Below, piece by piece: positions 51,935 to 64,000 of a DNA stretch of 64,000 bases. This DNA comes from Polyodon spathula (lineage: Eukaryota > Chordata > Actinopteri > Acipenseriformes > Polyodontidae): assembly GCF_017654505.1 (NCBI RefSeq), contig NC_054548.1, positions 24,424,870-24,488,869 of the forward strand. The letters run 5' to 3'. A program made the translations under genes and the position numbers. The notes beneath the pieces are model-generated. The model had not been told where the DNA came from. It worked only from the letters and a program-made list of their open reading frames with translations, and ran no database searches. How positions within the stretch are numbered: the first letter of the stretch is position 1; the number at the start of each line of letters is the position of its first letter.

Positions 51935-54900
51935 TTGAGGCAGTGGCACTACATTTTCATATTCAATATAACTCTAAAATATATTTATTCAGTGCAATTT
52001 AGTACAGTAAAAAAAGAAAGGTAAATCAAACTAAAGCATTTTTTTTTTATGGCACAATCTTAATTTATAAAGGACTACCTCAGTGATACCATAAATTGAT
52101 ACAAGATTCGAAACACAAGTGCCTAGCATGCCACACAAGAGAAGAAAAAACAAACACAGTATATTAAAGTCTAACCTGTTAACATTTCACAGTGCATTGA
52201 TTTGATTCATGCAGCTGTGTCAGTAGTGCTTTTCTTTCTTGGGTTCAGTCATTCCTGTACAGCTGCACTGCAGTGATCCAAGACATTTTCCATTGCAATA
52301 TTTTACATAAAAAAGCAAACTTAACTCTCCGTATTCCTTCCACAAATTAGGTGGCTTGTTCATTAATCGCTTGTTGTATGCAGTGATTGGACAGGTGGGT
52401 AAAGGTAGATCTAGAGTTGGATAAATCAACCTGTCAGTCAATGGCATTCTTCTTGAGTACACAAGCATAGTATCAACCATCCAAAATACAGATGTATTTG
52501 TTAACCCTGATGGATCACTACACCTTGAAGTGCATTACATCAACAGGAGTATAAACAATGCAACTTAAACAATGTAATCTGAGTGACAACTATCACATGA
52601 TGGCTAACTGACCTTTTTTAATATTTCAGGTAATTGATCAGATAAACAACTGTGTTGCGCTGAAGCACCTGGACTTGTCTGACAACAACATCTCGCAGAT
52701 AACAGACCTCTCAAAGCTTCCCTCATTAAAGGTAGTCATTCCAGTAACCTTGTGTAAACTAGAGTAGAAGTGGGGGCTCTGTTTTAATATTCAGGTACCA
52801 ATATTTAATGGGAGATTTATTTTAATAGAAGGGTCAGTATTCTGTGAAATTTAAAGTTTGTCTTGCATTTAATATATTGTTGTTCTTGCCTTATTAATAC
52901 TGTTCCTACACAGCGGAAGTACAGTTTTCTCCACTTCTTGTGAAATGGTATTTGTGAGTGGTTATGTTTTTTTTTTTTGTTGTTTTTTTTTTTTTTTTTC
53001 ACAAACAGAATTGTTTGTCTTTTAAATGTTTTTTGTAAAAATGTAGACATGTTTCATTACCAAGCATCTCAGAATGTATTTGTACTTCAAGAATTCAGGT
53101 TTAAATTCATGCTGATTTGCATCTGTTACTTTAATCGTGTTGCTTCTTTAACTAGACTCTCCTGCTTCATGGAAACATCATAACAACCCTGCGCACTGTG
53201 CCAATTCATCTGCCTAAAGGGCTGAACATCCTGTCTTTGGCAGAAAATGAAATATGTGATCTCAATGAGGTATTACCTTGGACTAAAATAACCCTGTACT
53301 ATTAGAAAATCGCCACTTTTTGTAGCATGTATATAGCATTTTAGCTTATTCTCGCCAGCAGAGGGCAGAGTTAGCAAAGAACACACCACCAGGGTTAGTT
53401 TTAGTACAGTATTTAAATAATATACAGTATCTTAAAGGTTAAAGCACCTTTATACACTTCTAGATATTTCATTCTTCTCCTATAATCTAACCCAATGTAT
53501 GCTATTACATTATTAGTAACTAGAAGAGTGAACAAAGTACTGTTCCATCAACTAGACCACATTAAACAGGTTCAAAAGCAGATGTCAGTTGTAAAAATCC
53601 AATCCTCTGAGCCCTCTAGCTCCACCATTGTAACTCATATTCTAATTCACAGGACCAATGCTTCTTATTCCAGGTTTCTTTTCTGACTTCGCTCTCTGAA
53701 CTGGAACAGCTGTCCATTATGAGCAACCCCTGTGTAATGGCTACTCCCTCCCTTCCTGGGTACGACTATCGGCCCTACATAGTTAGCTGGTGCCTCAGTC
53801 TCAAGATCCTAGATGGGTACATTGTGTCACAGAAGGAAGGGTATGCATTTGTCAGTATCTCCTTATTATTCAGTCAGTGAAAACCTCTTGATATGATATC
53901 TATCATGATATAATTGGGAGTATTCAAGTATTAATATATATGCAAAAACCACTTCCACTGTATCTCCAGGCAGTGATATGCTTCACCAATGGAGAATAAG
54001 ACATGTTCCTAAGCTGTTCTTTTTTATATTAACACAAGGGCACTGGTAATTCTGATATTTTTTTTTATTCCAGGTTGAAGGCAGAGTGGCTCTATAGTCA
54101 AGGCAAAGGGCGATCATACCGTCCTGGGCAGCACATCCAGCTGGTGCAGTACCTGGCTTCAGTCTGCCCCCTGTCATCCAGCCCTGCCTTGCAGTCTGCA
54201 GAGGATGCCAAACTGGAGAAGATACTAAACAAACAAAGGTGGGACTGTGAAGATATTTGCTTTTTTTTTTTGTAAAGCTTCATCTGAAATCAAATTAGAA
54301 AATGTTTTCCAAAATACACATAGAACAGTGACATTTGTATTTACTTGTTGTCCTATTTCACTGTCCAAGTGTCTTGTCTTCTAAGTGTGACAGCTTTGAA
54401 TATTGTTTCTCATCATTAAAGGAATAGGAATAAAAAACACTTCCAACAAATTCTACAGAACTTTCCTCAAGTATGGCAAGTTTATATAGTTTAGATTAAT
54501 AATTATACATTAAAATAATCCAACATTTTAGTGTTCATATAAAACACTCAATCATAGAATGTAGTAAGGCTAAAGTAAACGTCAACATTTTTTGCTTTGT
54601 AACACTACATGAACATTTAAATGTTTTGGTCAGAATTGGTAAAAGAAAAACAAAAAAAAGGTCTGTTTTGGGTTATGTTAATCTGTATATGAATATTGTT
54701 GTCCAGACTTCATCAGAAACAGCTGCAGCAGCAGTTTCAGAAAGGATGTCCACCCAGCTCATCCACACTGAACCAACCTGTTCAACTCCCAGTCGAGCAC
54801 TGCAGTCCAGTACACACACCACTGGGGTCCGTTGACAGAGGTAGGAATTGCCTTCCACGTCACAAAATCAGGGAGTGTCTAAAAGGGCTTCATGTGCAGT

Positions 54901-57132
54901 GGTGGCACTGAGTGGTGATGATACCAGTTCACACACTTTTTATTTGCAAAATGAATAATTATCTTTAAAAAAAGTCTGTTTATTTTCACCTTGTGCTTCA
55001 GAGCCTATACCTCAGGTCAACACCTGGTTGGGAATGAGTGTGTCTGCTGATAACTCCTACTCTGCTGAGCAGTCAGCACAATCCTCTTCATCCCGCAACG
55101 AGCTCTTATACCTGGAAGATGTCCACACGGACGAGGACAAGCTGAACTGCAGCCTCCTGTCCTCTGAGTCCACATTCATGCCTGTGACTTCCGGCATGTC
55201 CCCTCTGTCACCTGCCTGCGAGCTGAAGCTTGAAAGGGAGGAGGTGTCAGACAAGGACCTTGATGCTACAGTCCTGCAATTCAGAAATAGTTCAGAGACT
55301 GGGGTGAGAGAGGCTAAGGAGCCAGTCTGGACAGAGAAGCAGACTGTTGGGAAGGCAGCAAGAGAGGGTCACAGCAGTTGTGACATTGCAGCTTCTGTGA
55401 CTGGAAGCAATCTGCTGGAGATAGCGCTGCCCTTTGAAGAGAGGTCTGAGCAAACCGTTACTGAGGAAGAGAAAGGTATCCTTCATGGTTTGAATGAAGC
55501 AGCCATCAGAATTCAGGCATGTTGGCGAGGCTTTTGGACCAGGCGTTTCGACCCCAGGGCTAAGGAAGTTTGCTCTGAAATCCGCCTGCGCAGAATGCAG
55601 GACCACATTGTGTTCCTGTCTGATGAATTAAGACAGTAAGATAATATATTTAATGTCTTATTAGTAAACCGCTGTAGTTTAACCATTGTAACCGCAAGAT
55701 TAATACTGCCTTAGTCCACTGGATTTTTATAATAATTTTAGTGAAGGGGTCAATAAATCACCCATCATTGGAATGTTAGTAAATCACCCATCATTCATAT
55801 ATTCTTTAGTTGCAGCAGCATTTAGATATGCTTAAAAAGAACTTATGGATTTCAAGATTATGTTAACCAACTTAACTATATGGTTTCAGTAAGTTATAAT
55901 ATTATAAAATATCAATGAATCAGTGTTTCAAAACTTTTTTCTTTGTAAACAAGCTTATTTTCCAAAGCAGTGTTTGTTATGATCATTTACACAAGCCTTA
56001 CTGTTGCATTTCCCAGGCTGAGAAAGGAGTATGAAGAAGAGCAAATACAGAGGCTTGTGCAAGAAGAGGCTGTAAAATTCATGTGGAAACAGGTATTTCA
56101 CACTAGAGCCTAGGACATGTTAACCACTGGCCCCTATTTCAAATCCAGATTTTTATTTAGTGTCTTTGTTTAAGCTATGTTTGGTTTGGCCTCTCATGAC
56201 TGTAAATGCTGGCTGAAGCACAAAAGGAAGTGACAGGTTTTGAGTTTTACTTTCTATTACAACATTCATTTCTGAACATGCCATCTTCAGAATCATTCAA
56301 ATGATACATACACACGTCTTTAAATTATGTGTCTTCATATACATCAAAATGAGTTTACATTTTCTTTCTAGAAAGTTTTAAATCCCTGGTAGTCAAATAA
56401 AATCAAAGGTCTTCTGAATATGGTAGATCTTATGTGACATTTATGTGTATTTATTTATTTATTTATATATAGCTTCAGTACTTCCAGCAGTGGCAGCAGT
56501 CTGTAAACCAGCAGCTTCAGTATGCTTCCCAGCGAGAGATTCCTTCATCCAGTACTTTGGCTCCATCCATTCTCTCCTTCTCAAATCTCTATGATCCCAA
56601 ACCCCACAACTCTCTGGCATTCAGCACCGAAGGACCAGCATCCCACTGCTGCGAGCAGTCCTTCCCTGACTCTGGCTTCCACTCCTGTGCTGGTGGGGGC
56701 GAACCTGACCAGCTAAGACGCACCCTGCTTTCCAGCCAATGCAGTACGGACGAGAGCCTGAGCTCTGGCACTGGGGCCTCTATAGAGACTGTGCGGCCAT
56801 TCACTGAGGGGCAGACTAAGAACGGGGAAGGCACGGAACTGGGCAAGGAGGTAAACAGCAAGGAGAGTTCACGGAGTGAACAGGACAGCAGCCTGCTTGA
56901 GCAATATCTGAATTCTGTCCAGCAGCTGGAGGAGGCAGAGGACCGGGTTGGGGAGAGGATAGAGAGCCCCAGATCCAACTCTGCAGAAGTGGGAGAGACC
57001 CCCCCACGTCTTCCTCTTCCTCCTCAAGAGACATCGGCAGTATTACAGGCTGACTGGACTCCCAGTCCAGAGGTAAAGGACAGGGGGGTGGAGCCAGCCT
57101 TGCAAGGCCTGTCAGTGGAAGCAGGCACGTAA
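49855..57132 (+). CDS. cep97: Centrosomal protein of 97 kDa (CEP97), eleven coding exons
   Basis: Coding exons are 49855-49903, 51252-51394, 51652-51810, 52630-52731, 53156-53269, 53674-53840, 54074-54238, 54707-54840, 55002-55635, 56017-56092 and 56473-57132. Phases close to 800 residues (human 865). Leucine-rich repeats span about residues 17-190 ([55 protein letters not shown]) with a capping region around [20 protein letters not shown] central disordered part follows, then an IQ motif at about 510-526 ([16 protein letters not shown]), a short coiled coil ([20 protein letters not shown]) and an acidic disordered tail. By family knowledge it partners CCP110 on distal centrioles and blocks cilium assembly. 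The IQ motif is the calmodulin site. The shorter length falls in the disordered regions. A poly(A) signal lies at 57356. Confidence 0.96.
50446..50491. repeat. (ATT)n microsatellite in cep97 intron 1
   Basis: About fifteen perfect trinucleotide units. The isoleucine runs it encodes are not coding sequence. Confidence 0.95.
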
Positions 57133-57438
57133 GAGTGCTTGCCACAGCCGTAACTTTCAGTGGGTACTGTACAGATAACTGGGGCCATTCAAGCTATCTT
57201 ATTTCAGTTTGTTCCCCTCATCAAGCACAGAACTAAGGGGAATGAATCGCCAACATTTTAAAACTGTTGTCTCAAACTTCAAAACCTAAGGGTTAAACTT
57301 TGCAAAATGTACATTTCAGACTACACTTGTACATACCTAGAAGTCGGCACTGTATAATAAAGCTGAAACAAAGACACTGGTAAAGGTGAAAAAATGCCAA
57401 GTTACCAAAAGTGCCCAGCCATTTAAAGTAGAAATATC

Positions 57439-57568
57439 AAAAATACAAGCCAAGTTTCAAGAAACCATTGGGGCAACCTTGCCCAACACAAAGCAAATAG
57501 GCACAACTGTAAAGGCGATGGGGGCCAAGGTTGCCCCAATTGTTTCTACTAACTTAGCTTGTGTTTTT
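57439..57568. repeat. Hairpin-forming inverted repeat downstream of cep97
   Basis: The arms at 57439-57484 and 57522-57568 are inverted copies with roughly 85 percent match. The core is TTGGGGCAACCTTG against CCAAGGTTGCCCCAA. A 37-base spacer separates them. It lies about 80 bp past the cep97 poly(A) signal. It could be a small MITE core or a structured RNA. Confidence 0.75.
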
Positions 57569-57839
57569 CATCCGTTTTGATCTGCTTTTATTGTGCCTGA
57601 AAAACACAAGGCACAATGAAAATGCAGCAGTCGGTAAGTTTTACACTAAAAGCTCATTGGACAAATACATAATGTTATTTGCATTTTGAATAGTGAGCAG
57701 GTTTGTTCATTGAGTAGTATTGTTTCTTGGGATAGCAAAATACTGAGCTCAAGTCATGTGATTTCATAAAAAAAATGTTTGTTATTTGAGTTGAGTTAAA
57801 ATTGCCAAAATGAGTTGATTAAGAATCTGTAAAAATAGC

Positions 57840-58275
57840 CATTTTGGAAAAGACATGATTTTAATTAACGCAAGAACAATTAAAGATATCGCCTGGTTGC
57901 TATCGACATGGTTGAAGGCGGCCTGTTTGTGAGAGAAGTTGCCTGGAAAATTAGATGTTCTGCTTCAATAATCAGCAGATTAGACCAGAGAAACCAGGAA
58001 ACCGGCTCTGTGAGGGACAGGCCACGTCGTGAAAGGCAGAGGGTCACCACACAAGCTCAAGACTGTTATGTTGACAATTGCATTGTTCAAGGCAACCACG
58101 ACCGGCCACCCTTCGCTAGCTGGCTGCAGCTGCACAGGAAGAGTGGCAAAACATCCCACAGCAGTCTAGCCAGAGGATGATCAGGTCTATTAGTCAACAC
58201 TACCAGGATCGTGTTAATGCTCAGGGAGGTCATACCCGATACTAACTTTGTAATGTTTTCATTTTGACACGTGTG
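57840..58275 (+). mobile_element. Collapsed Tc1-like element: transposase ends fused, catalytic core deleted
   Basis: From 57908 the plus strand reads MVEGGLFVREVAWKIRCSAS, IISRLDQRNQETGSVRDRPR and REVTT-like sequence (RRERQRVTTQAQDCYVDNCI), the DNA-binding part of a Tc1 transposase. After about 58120 a shifted frame gives QEEWQNIPQQSSQRMIRSIS and QDRVNAQGGHTRY with a stop at 58242-58244, the family C-terminus. The whole DDE core between them is missing. The terminal repeats were not securely located. Confidence 0.8.
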
Positions 58276-59515
58276 TAACGTTTTATACTGAAAACTTATC
58301 ATTCTTTGATCTGTATTTTTGTTCACATTTTCTGTGATTTTGTTTGACATCTTTTTAAAATATTTGATTAAATCCATTAGACGTGAGCGTTGTGTTTTTT
58401 TGGTGCATCTGTGTCTGTGGAGAGAGAGAGAAGAAAATATAGATGCTAAATAAAGTTCTACATCCCAAAAGTGTGTCCATTATTTATACTTTATTCATTA
58501 AAACAAGGTGAAAACAGGTATGCTGATGTGTTTTGACATGTCATCAGAACGGATTGAAAGCAGAACTTGTTAGATCTATTAAATGCACCCGGTACTCACT
58601 GTCATTTAACACCTCTGATTACTAGAAATAGTAATCTAGCAATCAATGCATTCAATTCAGATTCCAGATATTTAACAATCTGCTATATATTGTAGTGGCA
58701 GCATATCTGGTCCGCCGCAGGAAGAAATGGAGACGGCACAGGTTACAGTTTAAAGCAGCAAAAACTGCTATTTTTATTGGAACAGCAGGCAAATGGATGC
58801 TCTCTTATTAAATGGTTTAGCACAGATTGACAGCTCCAGGACACACAGCTACATGAAAACCACAACATGACCCTGAGCTGCACAAATAAAATATTGATTC
58901 CCCCCCACACACACCCACACACACACACAGAAGTACACGGCCCAATGGTTCAGACCCTCGGTCCTGCCCAAACAGCTGGTTGGCAGAACCAAGCACAAAT
59001 TACAGTGCAGCCAACACAGATCCAATCTACATACAGCTGCACTGTGCATGTGACACCCCAGGCAGCGCCCCAAACACTGCCTAGACACAAAACACGCTTC
59101 TGACAACAGCACACTGACACTAACATTTCTACACCCCATCCCCGGCATCCAGTCCCAAGGATCCCCAAATTGACCCATCGCTACACTGGCCCCCACTCAA
59201 ACGTTTCGAGAAGCTCTGACCTGGTCCCTGTGTGGCAGCCTCTGTGGTTGCCAGGGCGGAGGACAGCAACGCAACATGATGACCACTTCAGGGGCTGGGT
59301 CGCATCACTGCGCTCCAGGGCAGCCACCAATTCCAGACCCTTGTGCCAGTCCTGGACTGCAGTCCCTCCTGGGTCCGGGCTTCCTGGGACCGCTGCCCCT
59401 CTCTACACAATGGGGCAGAGGTTAGCTAGCACAACCCCAACAGCAACCTCGGAACCCAGCTTGGCGGGGGCTGGGTGCTGCAGCCACCGCGTGGGGCATT
59501 CAGTATAAGGCGGTG
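58276..59515. other. cep97 downstream flank, unclassified
   Basis: From about 58695 to 59515 the sequence becomes GC-richer and contains a short (CA)n run near 58905-58928. ORFs in this part show no conserved domain. It may be part of an unidentified repeat that includes the minisatellite that follows. Confidence 0.3.
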
Positions 59516-59519
59516 ATAG

Positions 59520-59735
59520 TGGGCTCTCTGGGGCTCTGGCGGTGTGGGGCTCTCTCTCTGGGGCTCTGGCGATGCTGTGCTCCCTCTCTGTGGCTCTGGT
59601 GATGCTGAGCTCTCTCTCTGTGGCTCTGGCAATGCTGTGCTCCCTCTCTGGGGCTCTGGGGCAGTGAGGGTCTCTCCCTCTCTGGGGCTCTGGTGGTGCA
59701 GGGCTCTCTCTGGAGCTCTCTCTCTGGTAGCGTAG
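59520..59735. repeat. Minisatellite, unit about 30-34 bp
   Basis: Imperfect tandem copies of a unit containing GGCTCTGG, a variable segment and CTCTCTCTG. About six or seven copies are visible. On the minus strand the array keeps an open frame of repeating PEPQRES/PEPQRGS peptides. Confidence 0.85.
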
Positions 59736-60028
59736 GGCAGTCTCTTCCAGGTGGCAGGAGGTACTCTTTTGTTGACTTCGATTTGCAGTCTCTCATTGGC
59801 AGCAAGGTGGTAGAATCTCACAGGCAGTGTGGGGTGCTTTCATTTAGTTATTGTTTTAATTAATGGACAGTGCAAACTGCTTGCCGTGAATGTGTATTGT
59901 AGATCTGCCCTGTTTGTTAAGTATAGTTTACCACCTGTATTTAATAAAACAATGTTCATTGCCTGACATAGTAGTGTTGTCTAGTTTATATTTTCCTTCT
60001 GGTATTCTGCCTGGATGATCATACACAC

Positions 60029-60030
60029 AC

Positions 60031-60115
<85 letters not shown>
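60029..60115. repeat. Compound (TA)n(CA)n microsatellite
   Basis: Alternating TA and CA runs directly precede a stray Tc1 end. Confidence 0.9.
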
Positions 60116-60117
<2 letters not shown>

Positions 60118-60176
60118 TTTGTAATTCAGTAATATGAGAGAATTGGTCAGGGGTCTGAATACTTTTGCAAGGCACT
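60118..60176 (+). mobile_element. Stray Tc1-like right end
   Basis: The segment ends GGGGTCTGAATACTTTTGCA followed by AGGCACTAA, the usual outer end of a long-repeat Tc1 element. No transposase is attached. (TA)n(CA)n runs lie on both sides. Confidence 0.65.
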
Positions 60177-61812
<1,636 letters not shown>

Positions 61813-63127
61813 TATATACTGTACATATTGTATATAATGTGTCTGTGTGTAACACAGATATTGTATATACATATAAAAGAGCAGGTAAAAGAGCATAAAT
61901 AAGCAAATAAAAACTATTAACTGATCAAAAAATGTAAAGGCAGGCACATTCATTACTACTTCTTTCCACTGCCGTGCCCTGATAGCTGTCTGCTCGCGCT
62001 GGCTGTTCATCTCACTATTAACTTCCTTGCTGCTAGATTCAGGAGCAGACATGGACATTGCAAATGGAAATTACATGGCAAAATATTGAAGCAGACACAC
62101 ATGTCATAGCAGAAATACAAAGCAAAACACACTAAAAAGCTTTGCAATTTGTACTGTATATGAATAATTTATAAAGGATGGGAGAAGAACAAACTAGTGA
62201 CTGTGGAACCCCTTGATAATGAAGGTCAAGATACAGGTAATAAATGGTAATGTTTTTGTTCTATCCAAAGATGAATGCACTAGCAAAAGCCACAAGGCAG
62301 TGACATCAGCTCCCAAGCAACAAGCTCCTATGTTGTGAGAATGGATTATTTCAATGCAGCGGGTTTGTGCATTTGAGAAAGGAGAGGAAGAGGAAAAAAT
62401 TAGTTGGAGTTGATGAGAAGCAATTACCCTCCGCTGTACAAATTTAAATGGTGTTCTGCTTTTTACACGAAAAATGAGAAAAAGCAGGTTGCGTAGAGGT
62501 TTTATACCGGACCCTGACGCATCCGATAAAACGAGAGAGTGGTTGTACAGTATTTATTTGTTAGCCTATTTGTTTTCCTATGGGTCTCTCGTTATATCGT
62601 GACCCTCGATATATATCAGATTTATACTGGAGCCGACACTCACAGTGGGTGGCGTGTATATATGTTGCTAAAGGCCAGCATACAGTACAATGGACATTTT
62701 ATGTTGCACAACATTGATAAAAATGAGTTGTTTACAAATGTTGCTAATGTATACAGTACAAGGAAGCAGCTGAAAATATAAACATACTATATTTCTGGAA
62801 ACTTTTGCTGTTGTGTAATATTACAGCACTGTAGATAATGCATGTTGATTTGAGAGATGATCTGGTAATTTTAAAGAAAACGAACACACCACTATACTGT
62901 GAAGTTCTCTCCTGCTGGCTTCTATTACCAAGATGCATGGGTGTCTAATTAATACGGGGTTGATTCATCAGTTCAATAACACCTCCATTACGAAGTGCTT
63001 GTAGAGAAAGACTGTCCACCTCTTCGTGGATTCCACTGTGCGCCAGTGGTTTGAATACTTGACTAACTGCCTTCCAGGTGTGTTTGTAGGCCCTGTCTTT
63101 CATATGGAAGATTTCATATGGAAGATA
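61813..63127. other. Intergenic stretch after the last Tc1 element
   Basis: No gene is assigned. A 63-codon minus-strand ORF at 62945-63136 is noted in the findings. The rest is AT-rich with no family match. Confidence 0.35.
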
Positions 63128-63195
63128 CATAAGCAATTAGGAAATAACACTTATACCCAGGAACAAAAAAAAAAAAAAAAAAATTGTTACACTGT
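63128..63195 (-). mobile_element. Lone terminal repeat of the long-TIR family
   Basis: Reading CATAAGCAATTAGGAAATAA and then CCCAGGAACA, an A tract and TTGTTACACTGTG, it matches the outer half of the inverted repeats of the element at 25.4-26.6 kb. The plus strand carries the right-arm orientation. No partner arm is visible in the window. Confidence 0.8.
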
Positions 63196-63239
63196 GTTGT
63201 AAGTATAAAATGAATGGTCTGGAAACAGAGGAAGAGGAC

Positions 63240-63800
63240 TTTGAAAAATATCTCAGGGTTGTAGTGGCGTCATCATATCTCACCAATGTGGTGAGGCAAT
63301 CAAAAAGGAAACTAGAATGTTAGGTTATATTGCAAAAAGTGTGGAATACAAGTCTAGAGAGGTCCTGCTAAGATTATACAATGCCCTAGTTAGACCCCAC
63401 CTAGAATACTGTGTGCAGTGTTAGTCACCTCACTACAAAAAATACATCTTTGCATTTGAGAAAGTACAGAGAAGGGCAACTAGGCTGATACCAGCACTCA
63501 ATGAGATGAGCTGTGAGGACAGGTTAAAATAATTAAATCTCTTCAGCCTAGAAAAAAAGGGAAAGAGGGGACTTGATTAAAAATCATCAATGGTAATGAT
63601 AAAGTTAACCTAAGACACAACTTCAAATTCAGCACAGAGAACAAGAGAGCAGAAGAGGAAGCTGAGTAAAGGTACATTAAGAAAAGAAGACAAGAAGCAC
63701 TTTCTTCCAGTTCAAAATGCATGGAATAGCCTACCAGGTGAAGTAGGATCTAAAGCACTGAGAACAAACTTTAGATTACAAAAGATTGCCTGAATTTGAC
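63240..63800 (+). mobile_element. CR1-like LINE fragment, old
   Basis: The plus strand encodes FEKVQRRATRLIPALNEMSC and then LNLFSLEKK, the C-terminal region of a CR1-type reverse transcriptase ORF. Upstream, PHLEYCVQC is readable near 63400. Stops and indels are frequent. The 3' segment shared with the copies at 14.4 and 48.5 kb is not clearly present, so it may be a different subfamily. Confidence 0.75.
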
Positions 63801-64000
63801 CCATTGTTTATTATAGTGCATCCAAAAAACCGTGCAGTGCTTTACTTTTCTGTGTTTCATATAGTACTGTTTTGCGTAAAATAGAAGTAAAACCATTTGT
63901 CAAACAAGCTTATCGATAACAGTGTTCCACATTGCTTGAAATATAGCTTTAATCCTATTTGGTACAGCCGTTTTGGCACATTTTGCTGCAAAAGACTTCA

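Overview
The window is vertebrate nuclear DNA, most likely from a ray-finned fish outside the teleosts (gar, bowfin, sturgeon/paddlefish or bichir type). That placement is inference. It rests on large GT-AG introns, vertebrate-style protein-coding genes, many Tc1-like DNA transposons, a CR1-like LINE whose 3' end is present three times, and gene order that matches tetrapods closely. No bacterial, phage, CRISPR or operon features are present.

Seven host genes can be read exon by exon: an ARB2-domain gene (arb2b/fam172b-like, +, 2.1-3.2 kb), txnl4b (-, 4.7-5.7 kb), trmt10c (+, 6.1-8.1 kb), pcnp (+, 15.0-24.4 kb), zbtb11 (-, 27.9-41.0 kb), rpl24 (-, 45.3-49.6 kb) and cep97 (+, 49.9-57.1 kb). For every multi-exon gene the exon phases add up to an uninterrupted reading frame. 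The order trmt10c-pcnp-zbtb11-rpl24-cep97 is the order I recall for human 3q12.3, where an ARB2B/FAM172B pseudogene also lies. txnl4b, on human chromosome 16, is the odd member. Two compact head-to-head promoters stand out: txnl4b/trmt10c (about 360 bp from the txnl4b start codon to the trmt10c 5' exon) and rpl24/cep97 (233 bp between start codons, with a 5' TOP-like tract on the rpl24 side).

The spaces between genes are full of mobile elements. There are five Tc1-like elements (10.8-12.2, 34.5-35.9, 36.0-37.1, 37.5-39.0 and 60.3-61.8 kb), a collapsed Tc1 with only the two ends of its transposase (57.8-58.3 kb), and two stray Tc1 ends (12.26 and 60.12 kb). An L1-clade LINE fills much of pcnp intron 4 (19.1-23.5 kb). 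CR1-like fragments lie at 14.4, 47.4-48.5 and 63.2-63.8 kb. A 1.26 kb element with roughly 150 bp inverted repeats and an unusual ORF lies at 25.4-26.6 kb, with a lone end of the same family at 63.13 kb. An IDH3G retrocopy (42.5-43.1 kb) and a tRNA-like SINE head (43.63 kb) lie between zbtb11 and rpl24.

The points most worth a second look are the unclassified long-TIR element and its lone end, the repeated joining of different Tc1 ends by pure (TA)n(CA)n runs, the intact ARB2B-like gene in which glycine replaces the serine of its hydrolase motif, and a strong hairpin just past the cep97 poly(A) signal. Exon borders come from reading conserved protein plus GT/AG sites by eye. Transcript ends, promoters and untranslated exons are less certain.
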